Both the position numbers and the translations under genes were made by a program. From Nonomuraea candida (GTDB lineage Bacteria > Actinomycetota > Actinomycetes > Streptosporangiales > Streptosporangiaceae), in assembly GCF_000725485.1 (NCBI RefSeq), contig NZ_JOAG01000005.1, forward strand, positions 248,001-312,000: a DNA stretch of 64,000 nt, written 5' to 3'. Shown here piece after piece: positions 1-8,587 of this stretch (its first letter is position 1; each line of letters starts with the position of its first letter). The notes beneath the pieces are model-generated. The model made no database searches. It was not told where the DNA came from and saw only the letters and a program-made list of their open reading frames with translations.

Positions 1-642
1 CACCGCATCCACGCGCTGCTGACCAGGCAGTTCCTGGACCCGGCGGTGCTCGGCACGTACCCGGAGGAGGTGCTGGAGGCGGCGGCGCGCAACGGCGGTA
101 CCGGCCACCTCCAGGACGGCGACCTGGCGCTGATCAACGCCCCGATCGACCTGGTCGGCGTCAACTACTACAACCCGTGCGTGGTCGAGGCGGGCCCCGG
201 CCTGCCCGCCGACGCGGCCTGGCCCGGCTCGGAGGGCGTCAGGTTCGCCGCGGCGGACGCCCCGACCACCGCCATGGGCTGGCCCATCGTGCCCGACGGG
301 CTGTCGCGGCTGCTCATCCGGCTCTCCCAGGACTATCCGCGGGTCGGCCTCATGGTCACCGAGAACGGCGCGGCCTTCGACGACGTCGTGGAGGACGGCC
401 GGGTGCACGACGACGAGCGGGTGGCGTACCTGGACGGGCACCTGCGCGAGGTCCACCGGGCCATCGAGGCGGGCGCGGACCTGCGGGGCTACCTGGTGTG
501 GTCGCTGCTGGACAACTTCGAGTGGGCCGAGGGCTACCGGCGGCGCTTCGGCATCGTGCACGTGGACTACGCCACGCAGGAGCGGGTGCTCAAGGACAGC
601 GCCCTGTGGTACCGGGACGTGATCGGCAGAAACGGCCTGTAG
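1..642 (+). CDS. GH1 beta-glucosidase, C-terminal part (5' end outside window)
   Basis: The reading frame is open from base 1, so only the last 213 residues are present; GH1 enzymes are usually about 450-480 residues. The piece has the family landmarks: the nucleophile motif TENGAAF (Glu at residue 121 of the fragment), the NYY segment before it, and the late WSLLDNFEWAEGY block that lines the sugar -1 site, followed by RRFGIVHVDY. Such enzymes hydrolyse beta-glucosides such as cellobiose in the cytoplasm after import. The LacI gene starts 32 bases downstream on the same strand, the arrangement of actinomycete ceb/bgl-type loci, so the importer genes probably lie just left of the window. Confidence 0.93.
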   Translation, partial: HRIHALLTRQFLDPAVLGTYPEEVLEAAARNGGTGHLQDGDLALINAPIDLVGVNYYNPCVVEAGPGLPADAAWPGSEGVRFAAADAPTTAMGWPIVPDGLSRLLIRLSQDYPRVGLMVTENGAAFDDVVEDGRVHDDERVAYLDGHLREVHRAIEAGADLRGYLVWSLLDNFEWAEGYRRRFGIVHVDYATQERVLKDSALWYRDVIGRNGL

Positions 643-674
643 ATTCGTTCCGTGCTCTCCCCTCTGGTGCAGAC

Positions 675-1670
675 ATGAGACGCCCGACCCTGGAGGCGGT
701 CGCCGCCCGCGCGGGCGTTTCGCGCGCCACCGCCTCGCGGGTGGTCAACGGGCAGACGACGGTGGCGCCGCACATCCGCGACGCCGTGCTGCGCGCGATC
801 GACGAGCTGGGCTACGTGCCCAACTCCGCCGCGCGCAGCCTCGTCACCCAGCGCACCGACTCGGTCGCCCTGGTCGTGAGCGAGCCGGGCACCCGGGTCT
901 TCTCCGAGGACCCGCTGTTCTCCACGGCGATCAGGTCGGCCCTGGTGGAGCTGGAGGCGATCAACAAGCAGGTCGTGCTGATGCTGGCGTCCTCGCCCAA
1001 GAGCCACGCCAGGGTGGAGCGCTACATCGCGGGCGGTCACGTCGACGGCGTCATGCTGCTGTCCATGCACGGCGCCGACCCGCTGCCGTCCGCGCTGTCG
1101 CGGCTGCGCGTGCCGGTGGTCTCCTACGGGCGGCCGGCCGTGCCGGTGGACATCCCGTTCGTCGACAACGACAACGTGGGCGGGGCCGAGGCCGGGGTGC
1201 GGCACCTGGTGGAGACGGGGCGGCGCCGGATCGCCACGATCGCCGGGCCGCAGGACATGATCGCCGGGCAGGACCGGCTGGCGGGCTACCGCAACGTGCT
1301 GCGCGACTCCGACCGCCGCTCGATCGTGGCGGTCGGCGACTTCACCCGCGAGTCGGGGGCGGTCGCGATGCGCCAGCTCCTCGGTGACGACCCGGGGCTC
1401 GACGCGGTGTTCGTGGCCAACGACCTGATGGCGGTCGGGGCGCTGCAGTCGCTGCGGCAGGCGGGGCGGCGGGTGCCCGACGACGTGGCGGTGGTGGGCT
1501 TCGACGACATCGAGGCGGCGAAATACACCGAGCCGCCGCTGACGACGCTGCGGCACCCGATGATGGAGCAGGCGGCCGCGATGGTCCGGCTGCTGCTCAA
1601 CCTGTTCGAGGGCGGCCCGACCGACCCGATCATCCTGCCCACGGAGCTGGTGGTCAGGGAGTCGAGCTAG
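675..1670 (+). CDS. LacI-family transcriptional regulator
   Basis: 331 residues. The N-terminal helix-turn-helix reads TLEAVAARAGVSRATASRVVNG (residues 4-25 approximately), with the usual hinge helix NSAARSLVTQRT. It is followed by a periplasmic-binding-protein-like effector domain ending in GFDDIEAAKYTEPPLTT, the conserved C-terminal block of the family. The ATG at 675 is chosen because the HTH begins immediately after it; a longer frame reaching back to 177 only runs antisense to GH1 coding logic. It follows the beta-glucosidase gene by 32 bases and probably shares its transcript, so it is likely the local beta-glucoside repressor. The effector is not visible from sequence. Confidence 0.93.
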   Translation: MRRPTLEAVAARAGVSRATASRVVNGQTTVAPHIRDAVLRAIDELGYVPNSAARSLVTQRTDSVALVVSEPGTRVFSEDPLFSTAIRSALVELEAINKQVVLMLASSPKSHARVERYIAGGHVDGVMLLSMHGADPLPSALSRLRVPVVSYGRPAVPVDIPFVDNDNVGGAEAGVRHLVETGRRRIATIAGPQDMIAGQDRLAGYRNVLRDSDRRSIVAVGDFTRESGAVAMRQLLGDDPGLDAVFVANDLMAVGALQSLRQAGRRVPDDVAVVGFDDIEAAKYTEPPLTTLRHPMMEQAAAMVRLLLNLFEGGPTDPIILPTELVVRESS

Positions 1671-1694
1671 GCATGTCCCGCCGAGGCGATCGGC

Positions 1695-1716
1695 CCGGCC
1701 CGGCGCGCCGGGCCGG
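1695..1716. terminator. Perfect GC-rich hairpin between convergent genes
   Basis: Two exact 11-base arms (1695-1705 and 1706-1716) form a hairpin between the convergent ends of the LacI gene (1670) and the TetR gene (1738). No T-run follows, as is common in actinomycete terminators. It could serve both strands. Confidence 0.6.
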
Positions 1717-1737
1717 TGATCCGCGCGGGGAGCGGGG

Positions 1738-2328
1738 TCACGCCTTGGGGGCGGCCAGCTTCATGGCGGCGCGCATGAGCCCCGCTCTGGCCGTGTCCGG
1801 GGTGGCCGGTTCGTCGGCGTGCATCATGCGGGCCATCTGGGGGACCGCGTACCACCAGCCCGCCAGGGCCAGGATGAGGAAGGCGAGGTCGGCGGCCGGC
1901 AGGTCGTCGCTGATCAGGTTCGCCCGCTGGGCCCGGGCGAACGCCGCGACCTTGGTGCGGTAGTAGTCCGTACGGGTTTCCTCGTCGGGCACTTCCGGCA
2001 GGTCGAGCAGGCCCTCCCAGAGCAGCAGCCGGGTCAGCTCGGGGTGCTCGGCGTGGTAGTCGTACACGGCGGCGGCGTACGCGGCGACGGCTTCCGGCCC
2101 GTCCAGGTGCTCCAGCGGCACGGCGGCCGCGACCTTGTTCAGCTCGTCGGCGAGCACCGTGGCGAAGAGCTGGGACTTGTCGCCGAAGTAGGTGTACAGG
2201 CGCTCCTTGTTGACGCCGGCCCGGCGGGCGATGCGCTCCATGGTGGTGCCACCCGGGCCGTGCGCGGCGAACTCGGCGACCGCGGACTCCTTGAGCCGGC
2301 GTTTGGTCTCGGCGGTGTTCCAGGCCAT
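1738..2328 (-). CDS. TetR-family transcriptional repressor
   Basis: 196 residues. N-terminal TetR HTH: the first helices run TKRRLKESAVAEFAAHG, then TTMERIARRAGVNKERLYTYFGDK, matching the family signature. The C-terminal ligand domain contains a conserved WYAVPQMARMM helix. The start MAWNTAETK at 2328 fits related regulators; an in-frame ATG at 2340 is possible. The gene is divergent from an MFS exporter gene, and the 94-base intergenic region holds two copies of one operator, one of them a perfect palindrome. This is the usual arrangement for a repressor controlling itself and an efflux pump. The inducer is unknown. Confidence 0.92.
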   Translation of the reverse strand: MAWNTAETKRRLKESAVAEFAAHGPGGTTMERIARRAGVNKERLYTYFGDKSQLFATVLADELNKVAAAVPLEHLDGPEAVAAYAAAVYDYHAEHPELTRLLLWEGLLDLPEVPDEETRTDYYRTKVAAFARAQRANLISDDLPAADLAFLILALAGWWYAVPQMARMMHADEPATPDTARAGLMRAAMKLAAPKA

Positions 2329-2342
2329 GCCGGGAAGCATAT

Positions 2343-2358
2343 CCAACGCTAGCGTTGC
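2343..2358. promoter_or_regulatory. TetR operator O1 (perfect core palindrome)
   Basis: CCAACGCTAGCGTTGC; the central 14 bases are a perfect palindrome (CAACGCT/AGCGTTG). It overlaps the -35 element of the MFS promoter and lies directly upstream of the TetR start. Confidence 0.75.
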
Positions 2359-2382
2359 AATTTGCCGAGGGCGCGCTAGAGT
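2355..2382 (+). promoter_or_regulatory. Promoter of the MFS exporter gene
   Basis: TTGCAA (2355-2360), 16-base spacer, TAGAGT (2377-2382). O1 covers the -35 and O2 covers the predicted start point near 2389, a layout that explains repression by the divergent TetR protein. Confidence 0.5.
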
Positions 2383-2387
2383 GAATT

Positions 2388-2403
2388 CCAACCCAAACGT
2401 TGG
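2388..2403. promoter_or_regulatory. TetR operator O2 (imperfect copy of O1)
   Basis: CCAACCCAAACGTTGG matches O1 in both half-sites (CCAAC and CGTTG) with the same spacing. Its centre is 45 bases from that of O1. Confidence 0.65.
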
Positions 2404-2422
2404 AGTTGGAGATCTGAATCCC

Positions 2423-3619
2423 ATGTCCATCACCCGGAGCGCGCCGCGCACACTCGTGGCCGGACCTGCCGCCCCTCCGGCGGGCGCCGTTCCCCTCCTG
2501 GCCGCCACCGCGCTGGTCGTGCTCGCGCAGCTCTACGTGTCCATCCCGCTGCACCAGCCCGTGGCCGCCGACCTCGGTCCCGCCGGCGCGACGGCCGCGC
2601 TCGCCGCCGGCTACTCGTTCGCGTACGCGCTGGGCTTCCTGATCTACGGGCCGCTGTCGGACCACTACGGACGCCGGCGCATCCTGGTGTACGGCCTGTT
2701 GATCCTCACGATCGCGACATTCGCGGTGAGCCTCGCCCCTTCGACGGGCGCCCTCGCCGTCTTACGAGCCGTGCAAGGGCTGGCTGCCGCCACATTCGCG
2801 CCGACCGCCCTGGCGTACCTCGGCGAGGCGCTGCCCCCCGGGCGGCGGGCCGCCGCCATCGGCGCCCTCTCGGTCGCCTTCCTCACCGCGGGCATCCTCG
2901 GCCAGCTCGCCGCCACCGCCACCGCGGCCGTCGCCGGGTGGCGCGGCACCTTCTCCCTCAGCGGCCTCCTGCTCGCCGCCCTCACCGCGGCGTCCTTCGC
3001 CGTCATCCGCGAGCCCGCCGCGGACCGGCCCCGCCTGCCCCTGCCCGCCCGTTACGCCGGTCTCGTACGATTCGCGCTCCGGCCCCGCTCCCTGCTCCTC
3101 GCCCTCGGACATCTGGTCGTGCTGGGCGGATTCGTGGGGATGTACAGCCTGCTCGGCCCGCACCTGGCCCTGGCCGGTCTCACCTCGGCCGACATCATGC
3201 TCGTACGAGCCGCCGCCCTGCCCGCGATGCTCTGCTCGCTCCTCGCCGGCCCGCTGGCCGTTCGCCTCGGCCCGCGGCGTACCGCGCTCACCGGCTTCGT
3301 CCTGGCCTCCGCCGGGCTGGCGGCCGAGAGCATGCTCGGTGGGTCGCTCCCGGGCCTCGTGGCCGCCAGTGTCGTCTTCGTCGCCGGGGTCGCCGTCCTC
3401 GTCCCCACGATGATCGCGCTGTGGGGCGAGGCCGCGCAGCCCGCCCGCGGCGTCGGAATGGCGGTCAACGGATTCGTGCTCTTCCTCGGCGCCGGGCTGG
3501 GCTCCTACGTCACCGAACTGCCGGGCGGCTTCGGCGGGGCGCTCGGCATCGTGTCCGCGCTGTACCTCGCCGCCGGGCTCGCCGTTCACGCGTCCCGCGC
3601 CTCCGGCCTGCGCCGATGA
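2423..3619 (+). CDS. MFS transporter (Bcr/CflA or AraJ-like drug/sugar efflux)
   Basis: 398 residues with about 12 hydrophobic segments. The MFS signature between TM2 and TM3 is present as GPLSDHYGRRR, and the first helices contain the VLAQLYVSIPLHQP segment seen in drug-proton antiporters of the YbfB/YdhP type. The ATG at 2423 is chosen because it lies downstream of the promoter and both TetR operators; the frame runs open further upstream but into regulatory DNA. It probably exports a small toxic compound that also induces the adjacent TetR protein; the substrate cannot be told. A secreted protein gene follows after 33 bases and probably shares the transcript. Confidence 0.9.
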   Translation: MSITRSAPRTLVAGPAAPPAGAVPLLAATALVVLAQLYVSIPLHQPVAADLGPAGATAALAAGYSFAYALGFLIYGPLSDHYGRRRILVYGLLILTIATFAVSLAPSTGALAVLRAVQGLAAATFAPTALAYLGEALPPGRRAAAIGALSVAFLTAGILGQLAATATAAVAGWRGTFSLSGLLLAALTAASFAVIREPAADRPRLPLPARYAGLVRFALRPRSLLLALGHLVVLGGFVGMYSLLGPHLALAGLTSADIMLVRAAALPAMLCSLLAGPLAVRLGPRRTALTGFVLASAGLAAESMLGGSLPGLVAASVVFVAGVAVLVPTMIALWGEAAQPARGVGMAVNGFVLFLGAGLGSYVTELPGGFGGALGIVSALYLAAGLAVHASRASGLRR

Positions 3620-3652
3620 CCTGTCCCGTACCACCGATCGAGGAGTTGACCC

Positions 3653-4453
3653 ATGCCACGACTCAACGCCGCCGCCCTCGCCGGGATCGCCGTCGCGGTC
3701 CTCGCCACCTCCGGAGGAGCCCTGGCGGTCTCCTCCGCCGACACCGTCCCCCCGGCGGCTGCCGGACCCGCCCCCACCAGCCATGAGGAGACGCCCATGC
3801 CGGCCACGACCACCCACGCCGGACAGGACACCGCGGCCGTCGAGCCGCCGGCCGCGGACGTGAGCCGCGCCCGGCGCCTGGAGGCCGCCGCGCTGAACGG
3901 CACCGGCCTCCGCGTCCCCGCCGGCTGGCCGATCGTCGGCGTCCGCGAGGAGCGGCACGACGGCCGCGACGTCACCGTGATCCGCCACCAGCCCGGCGGT
4001 CACCGCCTCGGCGGCCCCCACGCCAGCGTCGTCCTCGACGCCGACGGCACGATCCTCGGCTTCACCCGCCTCCAGCAGGCCCTCGACGGCCCGCTCAGCA
4101 GCCCCCGCCGCGCCGAGGAGATCGCCCTGCGCTTCCTGCGGCAGGTCGCCCCCGACCACGCCAAGGGGCTCACCGTCAACTGGGTGGCGCGACACGACGA
4201 GACCGTGACCCGTCCCGACGGCACCACGGAGACGATCTCCGGCACCAAGGTGAAGACCCGCCACGACAACGGGCTCTACACCTGGGTGATCGTCGGCCCG
4301 GACGAGACCGTGATGACCTACGAACGTGACATCGCCTGGGATTCGGGCCAAGGCCGCCGAGGCACCCAGATGTGGCTGCACGACTCCTGGATCGCCGCCC
4401 ACGAGGGAACCGGCCCCCAGCCCGCCGCCCCGTACGCACGTGCCACATCCTGA
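3653..4453 (+). CDS. Secreted protein of unknown function
   Basis: 266 residues. The N-terminus MPRLNAAALAGIAVAVLAT is a signal peptide or membrane anchor, followed by a Pro/Ala/Thr-rich linker to about residue 65. The folded part contains repeated short strands (VTVIRHQPGGHR, ASVVLDADGTILGFTR, GLYTWVIVGPDETVMTYERD) reminiscent of PepSY-type beta sheets, but I do not recognise a named family. It lies 33 bases after the MFS gene with no terminator between, so it is probably co-transcribed from the TetR-controlled promoter. That places an exported protein in the same response as the efflux pump. Confidence 0.75.
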   Translation: MPRLNAAALAGIAVAVLATSGGALAVSSADTVPPAAAGPAPTSHEETPMPATTTHAGQDTAAVEPPAADVSRARRLEAAALNGTGLRVPAGWPIVGVREERHDGRDVTVIRHQPGGHRLGGPHASVVLDADGTILGFTRLQQALDGPLSSPRRAEEIALRFLRQVAPDHAKGLTVNWVARHDETVTRPDGTTETISGTKVKTRHDNGLYTWVIVGPDETVMTYERDIAWDSGQGRRGTQMWLHDSWIAAHEGTGPQPAAPYARATS

Positions 4454-4522
4454 CCCGGGGCCGGTGCGGAGGCGGCGGGCCGGGTGATGGCCTCCCGTGG
4501 CGCGACGGGGTGGCCGGGCGGA

Positions 4523-4568
4523 TCAGGGTGCGGGCTCCGGGTGGGTCAGGGTGCGGGGTCCGGGCCGG
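4523..4568. repeat. Tandem copy of the 3' end of the next gene (23-base unit)
   Basis: The 23 bases from the stop codon inward (4546-4568) are repeated at 4523-4545 with 19 of 23 identities. Both copies begin with TCA, a stop on the minus strand. The copy lies just beyond the stop codon of the carboxymuconolactone-decarboxylase-like gene. Confidence 0.8.
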
Positions 4569-5100
4569 ACGGTCGCACGCGGAAGACGCGGAGCTGGAGC
4601 GCGAGCGTCGCGTAGTAGCCCACCAGCGTGGTCAGCTCGAACAGCTCCCGCTCCCCGAGCGCCGCGTACTCCTCGTCGTCCAGGTCGCCGTCGGCGACCA
4701 GGGCGCGGGTCACGCGGAGCACCGCCGCCTCGCCGGGGTCGGCCAGGGCCAGGGGCGCGCCCTCGCGGAGCGCCCGGAGCTGCTCCTCGGTGAAGCCCAG
4801 CGTGCGGGCGATCGGCTCGTGGGCCGCCTGCTCGAAGGCGCTGTCGTGGTGGCCCGCCACCACCAGGATCGCCAGCTCCCGCGCCCGGTCGGTCAAGCGG
4901 GAGCGGTAGCGGACGGCGGCGCCCAGCTCCTGGAGCGGGTCGCCGACGGCCGGGCTGAGCAGCATCGCGTTGAACGGCCCCGTGAGGCCGCCCGCCCCGT
5001 CGACCATGAACCGGCCGCGCGGGCCCGAGGTGATCTTGTCGTAGAGCGCCCGGGCCTCCGGGTCCAGCTCGTGCGGGGGCGTCCTGCGCAGCCGTGCCAT
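4546..5100 (-). CDS. Carboxymuconolactone decarboxylase / AhpD-like family protein
   Basis: 184 residues. The region [40 protein letters not shown] shows the CMD/AhpD helical core, with [10 protein letters not shown] and the downstream EWxxH-like position replaced by AFEQAAHE. No CxxC pair is present, so it is a CMD-type rather than an AhpD peroxidase-type member. The second half ([42 protein letters not shown]) is the usual family C-terminus. It starts 167 bases after the GH13 gene on the same strand; whether it belongs to the sugar operon is unclear. The substrate is unknown. Confidence 0.85.
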   Translation of the reverse strand: MARLRRTPPHELDPEARALYDKITSGPRGRFMVDGAGGLTGPFNAMLLSPAVGDPLQELGAAVRYRSRLTDRARELAILVVAGHHDSAFEQAAHEPIARTLGFTEEQLRALREGAPLALADPGEAAVLRVTRALVADGDLDDEEYAALGERELFELTTLVGYYATLALQLRVFRVRPSGPDPAP

Positions 5101-5145
5101 CCCGCGATCGTAACCCTGTCCTGAGGGAGGCCGTCCCCGTCCCGA

Positions 5146-5263
5146 GAACCGTCGATCTCGGGGCGGGCGGCGGCCGTCCCGCCTTGGGAACCGTCGATCC
5201 CGGGGCGGGCGGAGGCCGCCCCGCCCCGCCCCGGGGGCCGTCGGTCCCGTGGCGGGGCGACCC
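5146..5263. repeat. Three degenerate direct repeats of 42-46 bases
   Basis: Copies start near 5146, 5188 and 5234, each built on the core CCGTCGATCCCGGGGCGGG. They fill the gap between the GH13 and CMD-like genes. No coding or regulatory role is visible; GC-rich arms could fold into attenuating hairpins. Confidence 0.6.
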
Positions 5264-5267
5264 CGTG

Positions 5268-6782
5268 TCAGGGCGCCGACAACCAGGCCGTGGTGTCGGC
5301 GGGCAGGAGGCCGTCCTCGATCGGGCCGCTGGCCAGCAGCAGCTCGCCGGCGGGCAGCGGCACCGGGCCGGCGCCCAGGTTGGTGACGCAGGTCAGGCCC
5401 GAGTCGCGGGTGAAGGCCAGCACCTCCTCCCCCAGCGGCAGCCAGGTCATCGTCCCGTCGCCGAGCAGCTCCCTGCGCAGCCCGAGGGCGGTGCGGTAGA
5501 GGTTGAGCATCGAGCCCAGGTCCGTACGCTGCGCCTCGGCCGTCAGCTTGCGCCACCCCTCCGGCTGCGGCAGCCAGGGCGTGCCCGTGCCGAAGCCGAA
5601 CGGCGGCTCCTCGCCCGACCACGGCAGCGGGATGCGGCAGCCGTCGCGGCCCGGGTTCGTGCCGCCGGAGCGGGCGTACATGGGGTCCTGGCGGACCTCG
5701 TCGGGCAGGTCCTCCACCTCCGGCAGGCCCAGCTCCTCGCCCTGGTAGACGTAGACCGAGCCGGGCAGCGCCATGGCCAGCAGGGCCGCCGCGCGGGCGC
5801 GGCGGTAGCCGAGCTCCAGGTCGGAGGGGGTGCCGTGAAGGGCGCCCCCGTGCGCGAAGGTGGTGTCGGCGCGGCCGTACCGGGTGACGGGCCTGGTGAC
5901 GTCGTGGTTGGACAGCACCCACGTCGGCGGGGCGCCGATGGGGGTGTGCGTGGCCAGCGTCAGGTCGATCGACCTGCGCAGGTCGGCCGGGTCCCAGGCG
6001 CAGGACAGGAAGTCGAAGTTGAAGGCCGTGTGCAGCTCGTCGGGGCGCAGGTAGCGGGCGAAACGCTCCTGGTCGGGGAGCCAGACCTCCCCGATCAGGA
6101 CGCGCTCGCCGTACTCGTCGGCCACCTCGCGCCACCGGCGGTAGACGTCGTGGACCTCGTCGAGGTCTTCATAGCCGTGGTCGTCCTTGAACAGCAGGGC
6201 CGCGGAGTCGATGCGGAAGCCGTCCACGCCGCGCTCGAACCAGAAGCGCAGCACCTCCTCGAACTCCCGGTGCACGTCGGGGTTGGCCCAGTTGAAGTCG
6301 GGCTGTTCGGGGGCGAACAGGTGCAGGTACCACTGCCCGTCGGGGACCTGGGTCCACGCCGGGCCGCCGAAGATCGACTGCCAGTCGTTGAGCGGCTCGT
6401 CGGCGAACCAGAAGCGGTCCCGCGCGGCCGGGTCGGCCAGGGCCTCCTTGAACCAGGCGCTCTCGGTGGAGCTGTGGTTCGGCACGACGTCGATGATGAC
6501 CTTGATGTCGAGGTCGTGCGCCTCCTCGATGAACCGCTCCGCCTCGGCGAGCGTGCCGAAGACCGGCTCGATGTCCCGGTAGTCGGCCACGTCGTAGCCG
6601 CCGTCCGCCATCGGCGACGGGTACCACGGGTTGAGCCAGATGGCGTCGATGCCCAGCTCTTTCAGATACGGCAGGCGGGAGCGCAGCCCGGCCAGGTCTC
6701 CGACGCCGTCGCCGTTGCCGTCGGCGAAACTGCGCAGGTAGACCTGGTAGATCGCGGCCCCCCGCCACCACGTTTTCGACAT
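5268..6782 (-). CDS. GH13 alpha-glucosidase (oligo-alpha-glucosidase), cytoplasmic
   Basis: 504 residues, the usual length for GH13 alpha-glucosidases. Opens with [22 protein letters not shown]. Catalytic residues: nucleophile D192 in GFRIDSA, acid/base E232 in LIGEVW, transition-state Asp D294 in LSNHD; the DVVPNHSS block is at 98-105. There is no signal peptide, so it acts on imported oligosaccharides. It is the last gene of the importer operon, 4 bases after the second permease. Given the GH87 alpha-1,3-glucanase under a matching promoter, the likely substrates are nigero- or related alpha-glucooligosaccharides. Malto- or isomalto-oligosaccharides cannot be excluded. Confidence 0.93.
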   Translation of the reverse strand: MSKTWWRGAAIYQVYLRSFADGNGDGVGDLAGLRSRLPYLKELGIDAIWLNPWYPSPMADGGYDVADYRDIEPVFGTLAEAERFIEEAHDLDIKVIIDVVPNHSSTESAWFKEALADPAARDRFWFADEPLNDWQSIFGGPAWTQVPDGQWYLHLFAPEQPDFNWANPDVHREFEEVLRFWFERGVDGFRIDSAALLFKDDHGYEDLDEVHDVYRRWREVADEYGERVLIGEVWLPDQERFARYLRPDELHTAFNFDFLSCAWDPADLRRSIDLTLATHTPIGAPPTWVLSNHDVTRPVTRYGRADTTFAHGGALHGTPSDLELGYRRARAAALLAMALPGSVYVYQGEELGLPEVEDLPDEVRQDPMYARSGGTNPGRDGCRIPLPWSGEEPPFGFGTGTPWLPQPEGWRKLTAEAQRTDLGSMLNLYRTALGLRRELLGDGTMTWLPLGEEVLAFTRDSGLTCVTNLGAGPVPLPAGELLLASGPIEDGLLPADTTAWLSAP

Positions 6783-6786
6783 GCGG

Positions 6787-7719
6787 TTATCCCTTGATGC
6801 TTCCGGCGGTGAGCCCCGCCATGATGTGTCGTTGGAAGATGAAGAAGACGATGACCATGGGGATGCTGGTGATCAGCAGGCCGCCCATGACCTGGTTCTG
6901 GGTGACGGCCCCGGCCGTCTGCGACAGGCCGACGCTGATCGTCATCTTGTCGCTGTCGGTCATGACGAGCAGCGGCCAGACGAAGTCCTTGAACGAGGTG
7001 ACGATCGTGAAGATCGACACCACGCCGAGGATGGGCCTGGAGATGGGCAGCACCACCGAGCGCAGCACGCGCACCGGGCCGGCGCCGTCGATCTGCGCCG
7101 CCTCGATCAGCTCCCGGGGTATCGAGTCGAAGAAGCGCTTGAGCAGGAAGATGTTGAAGCCGTTGGCCGCCGCGGGCAGCCACAGCGCCCACGGGTTGTT
7201 GAGCAGGCCGAGGTCCACGACCGTGACGTAGAGCGGGATGAGCACGACCATCGCCGGGATCATCAGCGTGGCCAGCATCATGCCGAGGATGACGTTGCCG
7301 AACGCCGGCCGCAGCTTCGACAGCGCGTACGCCGCCGACACGTCCACGGCCATGCAGACGACCCAGCCGCCCAGCGAGTAGTAGACGGTGTTGACCAGCA
7401 GCGTGCCGATGTCGAACAGGTCCCACGCCTCGAAGAACGCCTCGGGCGTCGGGTCGGCGGGGAAGAGCGTGGGCGGCATCTGCGCCAGCTCCTCCGGCGT
7501 CTTGAGCGCGCCGGTGGCCATCCAGTAGAGCGGGAAGACGAAGGCCAGCGTGAACAGCACGAGCACCGCGACCAGCACGAGCCAGTAGACGCGCCTGCCC
7601 CAGGGGCTGTTGAGCTGGTGCGGGGAGACGATCGTGCGGAACTGCACCTCGATCGGCTTCGGCGACCTCTTCCTGCCCCGCCCCCGCCCGGCCGAGGCCC
7701 GGGCGCCGACGGAAATCAT
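6787..7719 (-). CDS. Carbohydrate ABC transporter permease, MalG type
   Basis: 310 residues, about six membrane helices. It has the EAA loop [24 protein letters not shown] that contacts the ATPase, and the typical MalG ending [14 protein letters not shown] charged N-terminal extension of about 45 residues ([12 protein letters not shown]) precedes the first helix. Its ATG overlaps the stop of the upstream permease by ATGA, so translation is coupled. No ATPase gene is in the operon; in actinomycetes such importers usually share a single MsiK-type ATPase encoded elsewhere. Confidence 0.93.
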   Translation of the reverse strand: MISVGARASAGRGRGRKRSPKPIEVQFRTIVSPHQLNSPWGRRVYWLVLVAVLVLFTLAFVFPLYWMATGALKTPEELAQMPPTLFPADPTPEAFFEAWDLFDIGTLLVNTVYYSLGGWVVCMAVDVSAAYALSKLRPAFGNVILGMMLATLMIPAMVVLIPLYVTVVDLGLLNNPWALWLPAAANGFNIFLLKRFFDSIPRELIEAAQIDGAGPVRVLRSVVLPISRPILGVVSIFTIVTSFKDFVWPLLVMTDSDKMTISVGLSQTAGAVTQNQVMGGLLITSIPMVIVFFIFQRHIMAGLTAGSIKG

Positions 7720-8582
7720 GCCTTGTCCTCCCTGGTCAGCCGGAGCTGGAAGGCGGCGAAGACGAGCAGCACGATCATGAGCATCATGCCGAGCGCCCCT
7801 GCCGACCCGTAGTCCTGCAGCGTGAACGCGTTCTGGAACATCAGGTACGCGACGGTGACGGTGGAGTTCTCCGGCCCGCCGCCGGTGAGCATGTACGGCT
7901 CGATGAACACCTGCATGGTGGCCACGATCTGCAGCATCAGCATGAGGAGCAGGATGAGCCGCGTCTGCGGGATGGTGACGTGCCTGATCCGCTTGAAGAT
8001 GCCGGCCCCGTCGAGCTCGGCGGCCTCGTACAGCTCGGGCGGGATGTTCTGCAGCGCGGCCAGGTAGATCAGGGTCGCGCTGCCCATGTTCATCCACGTC
8101 GAGACGATGACCAGCGAGATCAGCGCCGTGGAGGAGCTGTCGAGCCAGGCCGACGGCGGCAGGCCGAAGGCGTCGAGCACCTGGTTGAACAGCCCGGGCC
8201 CCGGGTCGTAGAACCACCGGAACAGCAGCACCGCGACGATCGGCGGCAGCATGACCGGCAGGTAGACGACGAACCGCAGGTAGGCCCGGGCGTGGCGCAG
8301 CTCGTTCAGCACGAGCGCGACGACGAACGGCACGGCGTAGCCGCACACCAGCGCGAGGAACGTGAACTCCAGGGTGTTCAGCCAGGCCTCGCCGAAGGCC
8401 GGGTCCTGGATCGCGTTCGTGAAGTTGTCCAGGCCCACCCAGGTCGGCTCGTTGATCAGGTCGGTCCGCTGGAAGCTCAGGATGAACTCCCTGACCATCG
8501 GATACCAGGCGAACACCGTGAAGCAGAACAGCGCCCCGCACAAGAACCCGTAGGCCGTCAGATTGCGCCTCAGGAATGACAT
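7716..8582 (-). CDS. Carbohydrate ABC transporter permease, MalF type
   Basis: 288 residues, six membrane helices, beginning with a short cytoplasmic N-terminus MSFLRRNLTAYGF. The EAA loop is PELYEAAELDGAGIFKRIRHVTIP. Upstream parts PMVREFILSFQRTD and GLDNFTNAI are standard for MalF-type sugar permeases. It begins 5 bases after the binding-protein gene and overlaps the MalG-type gene by four bases, so the three form one translation-coupled unit. It pairs with the MalG-type subunit to form the membrane channel. Confidence 0.93.
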   Translation of the reverse strand: MSFLRRNLTAYGFLCGALFCFTVFAWYPMVREFILSFQRTDLINEPTWVGLDNFTNAIQDPAFGEAWLNTLEFTFLALVCGYAVPFVVALVLNELRHARAYLRFVVYLPVMLPPIVAVLLFRWFYDPGPGLFNQVLDAFGLPPSAWLDSSSTALISLVIVSTWMNMGSATLIYLAALQNIPPELYEAAELDGAGIFKRIRHVTIPQTRLILLLMLMLQIVATMQVFIEPYMLTGGGPENSTVTVAYLMFQNAFTLQDYGSAGALGMMLMIVLLVFAAFQLRLTREDKA

Positions 8583-8587
8583 GGAGG

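Noticed and set aside
177..1670. Long open frame from inside the GH1 gene into the LacI gene
   Set aside because: Its first 166 residues are an Arg/Gly/Ala-rich shadow of GH1. The LacI protein starts at 675.
2762..4402. 546-codon open frame on the minus strand opposite the MFS and secreted-protein genes
   Set aside because: Gly/Glu/Arg-rich composition with no domain; arises from high G+C and the opposite coding strand.
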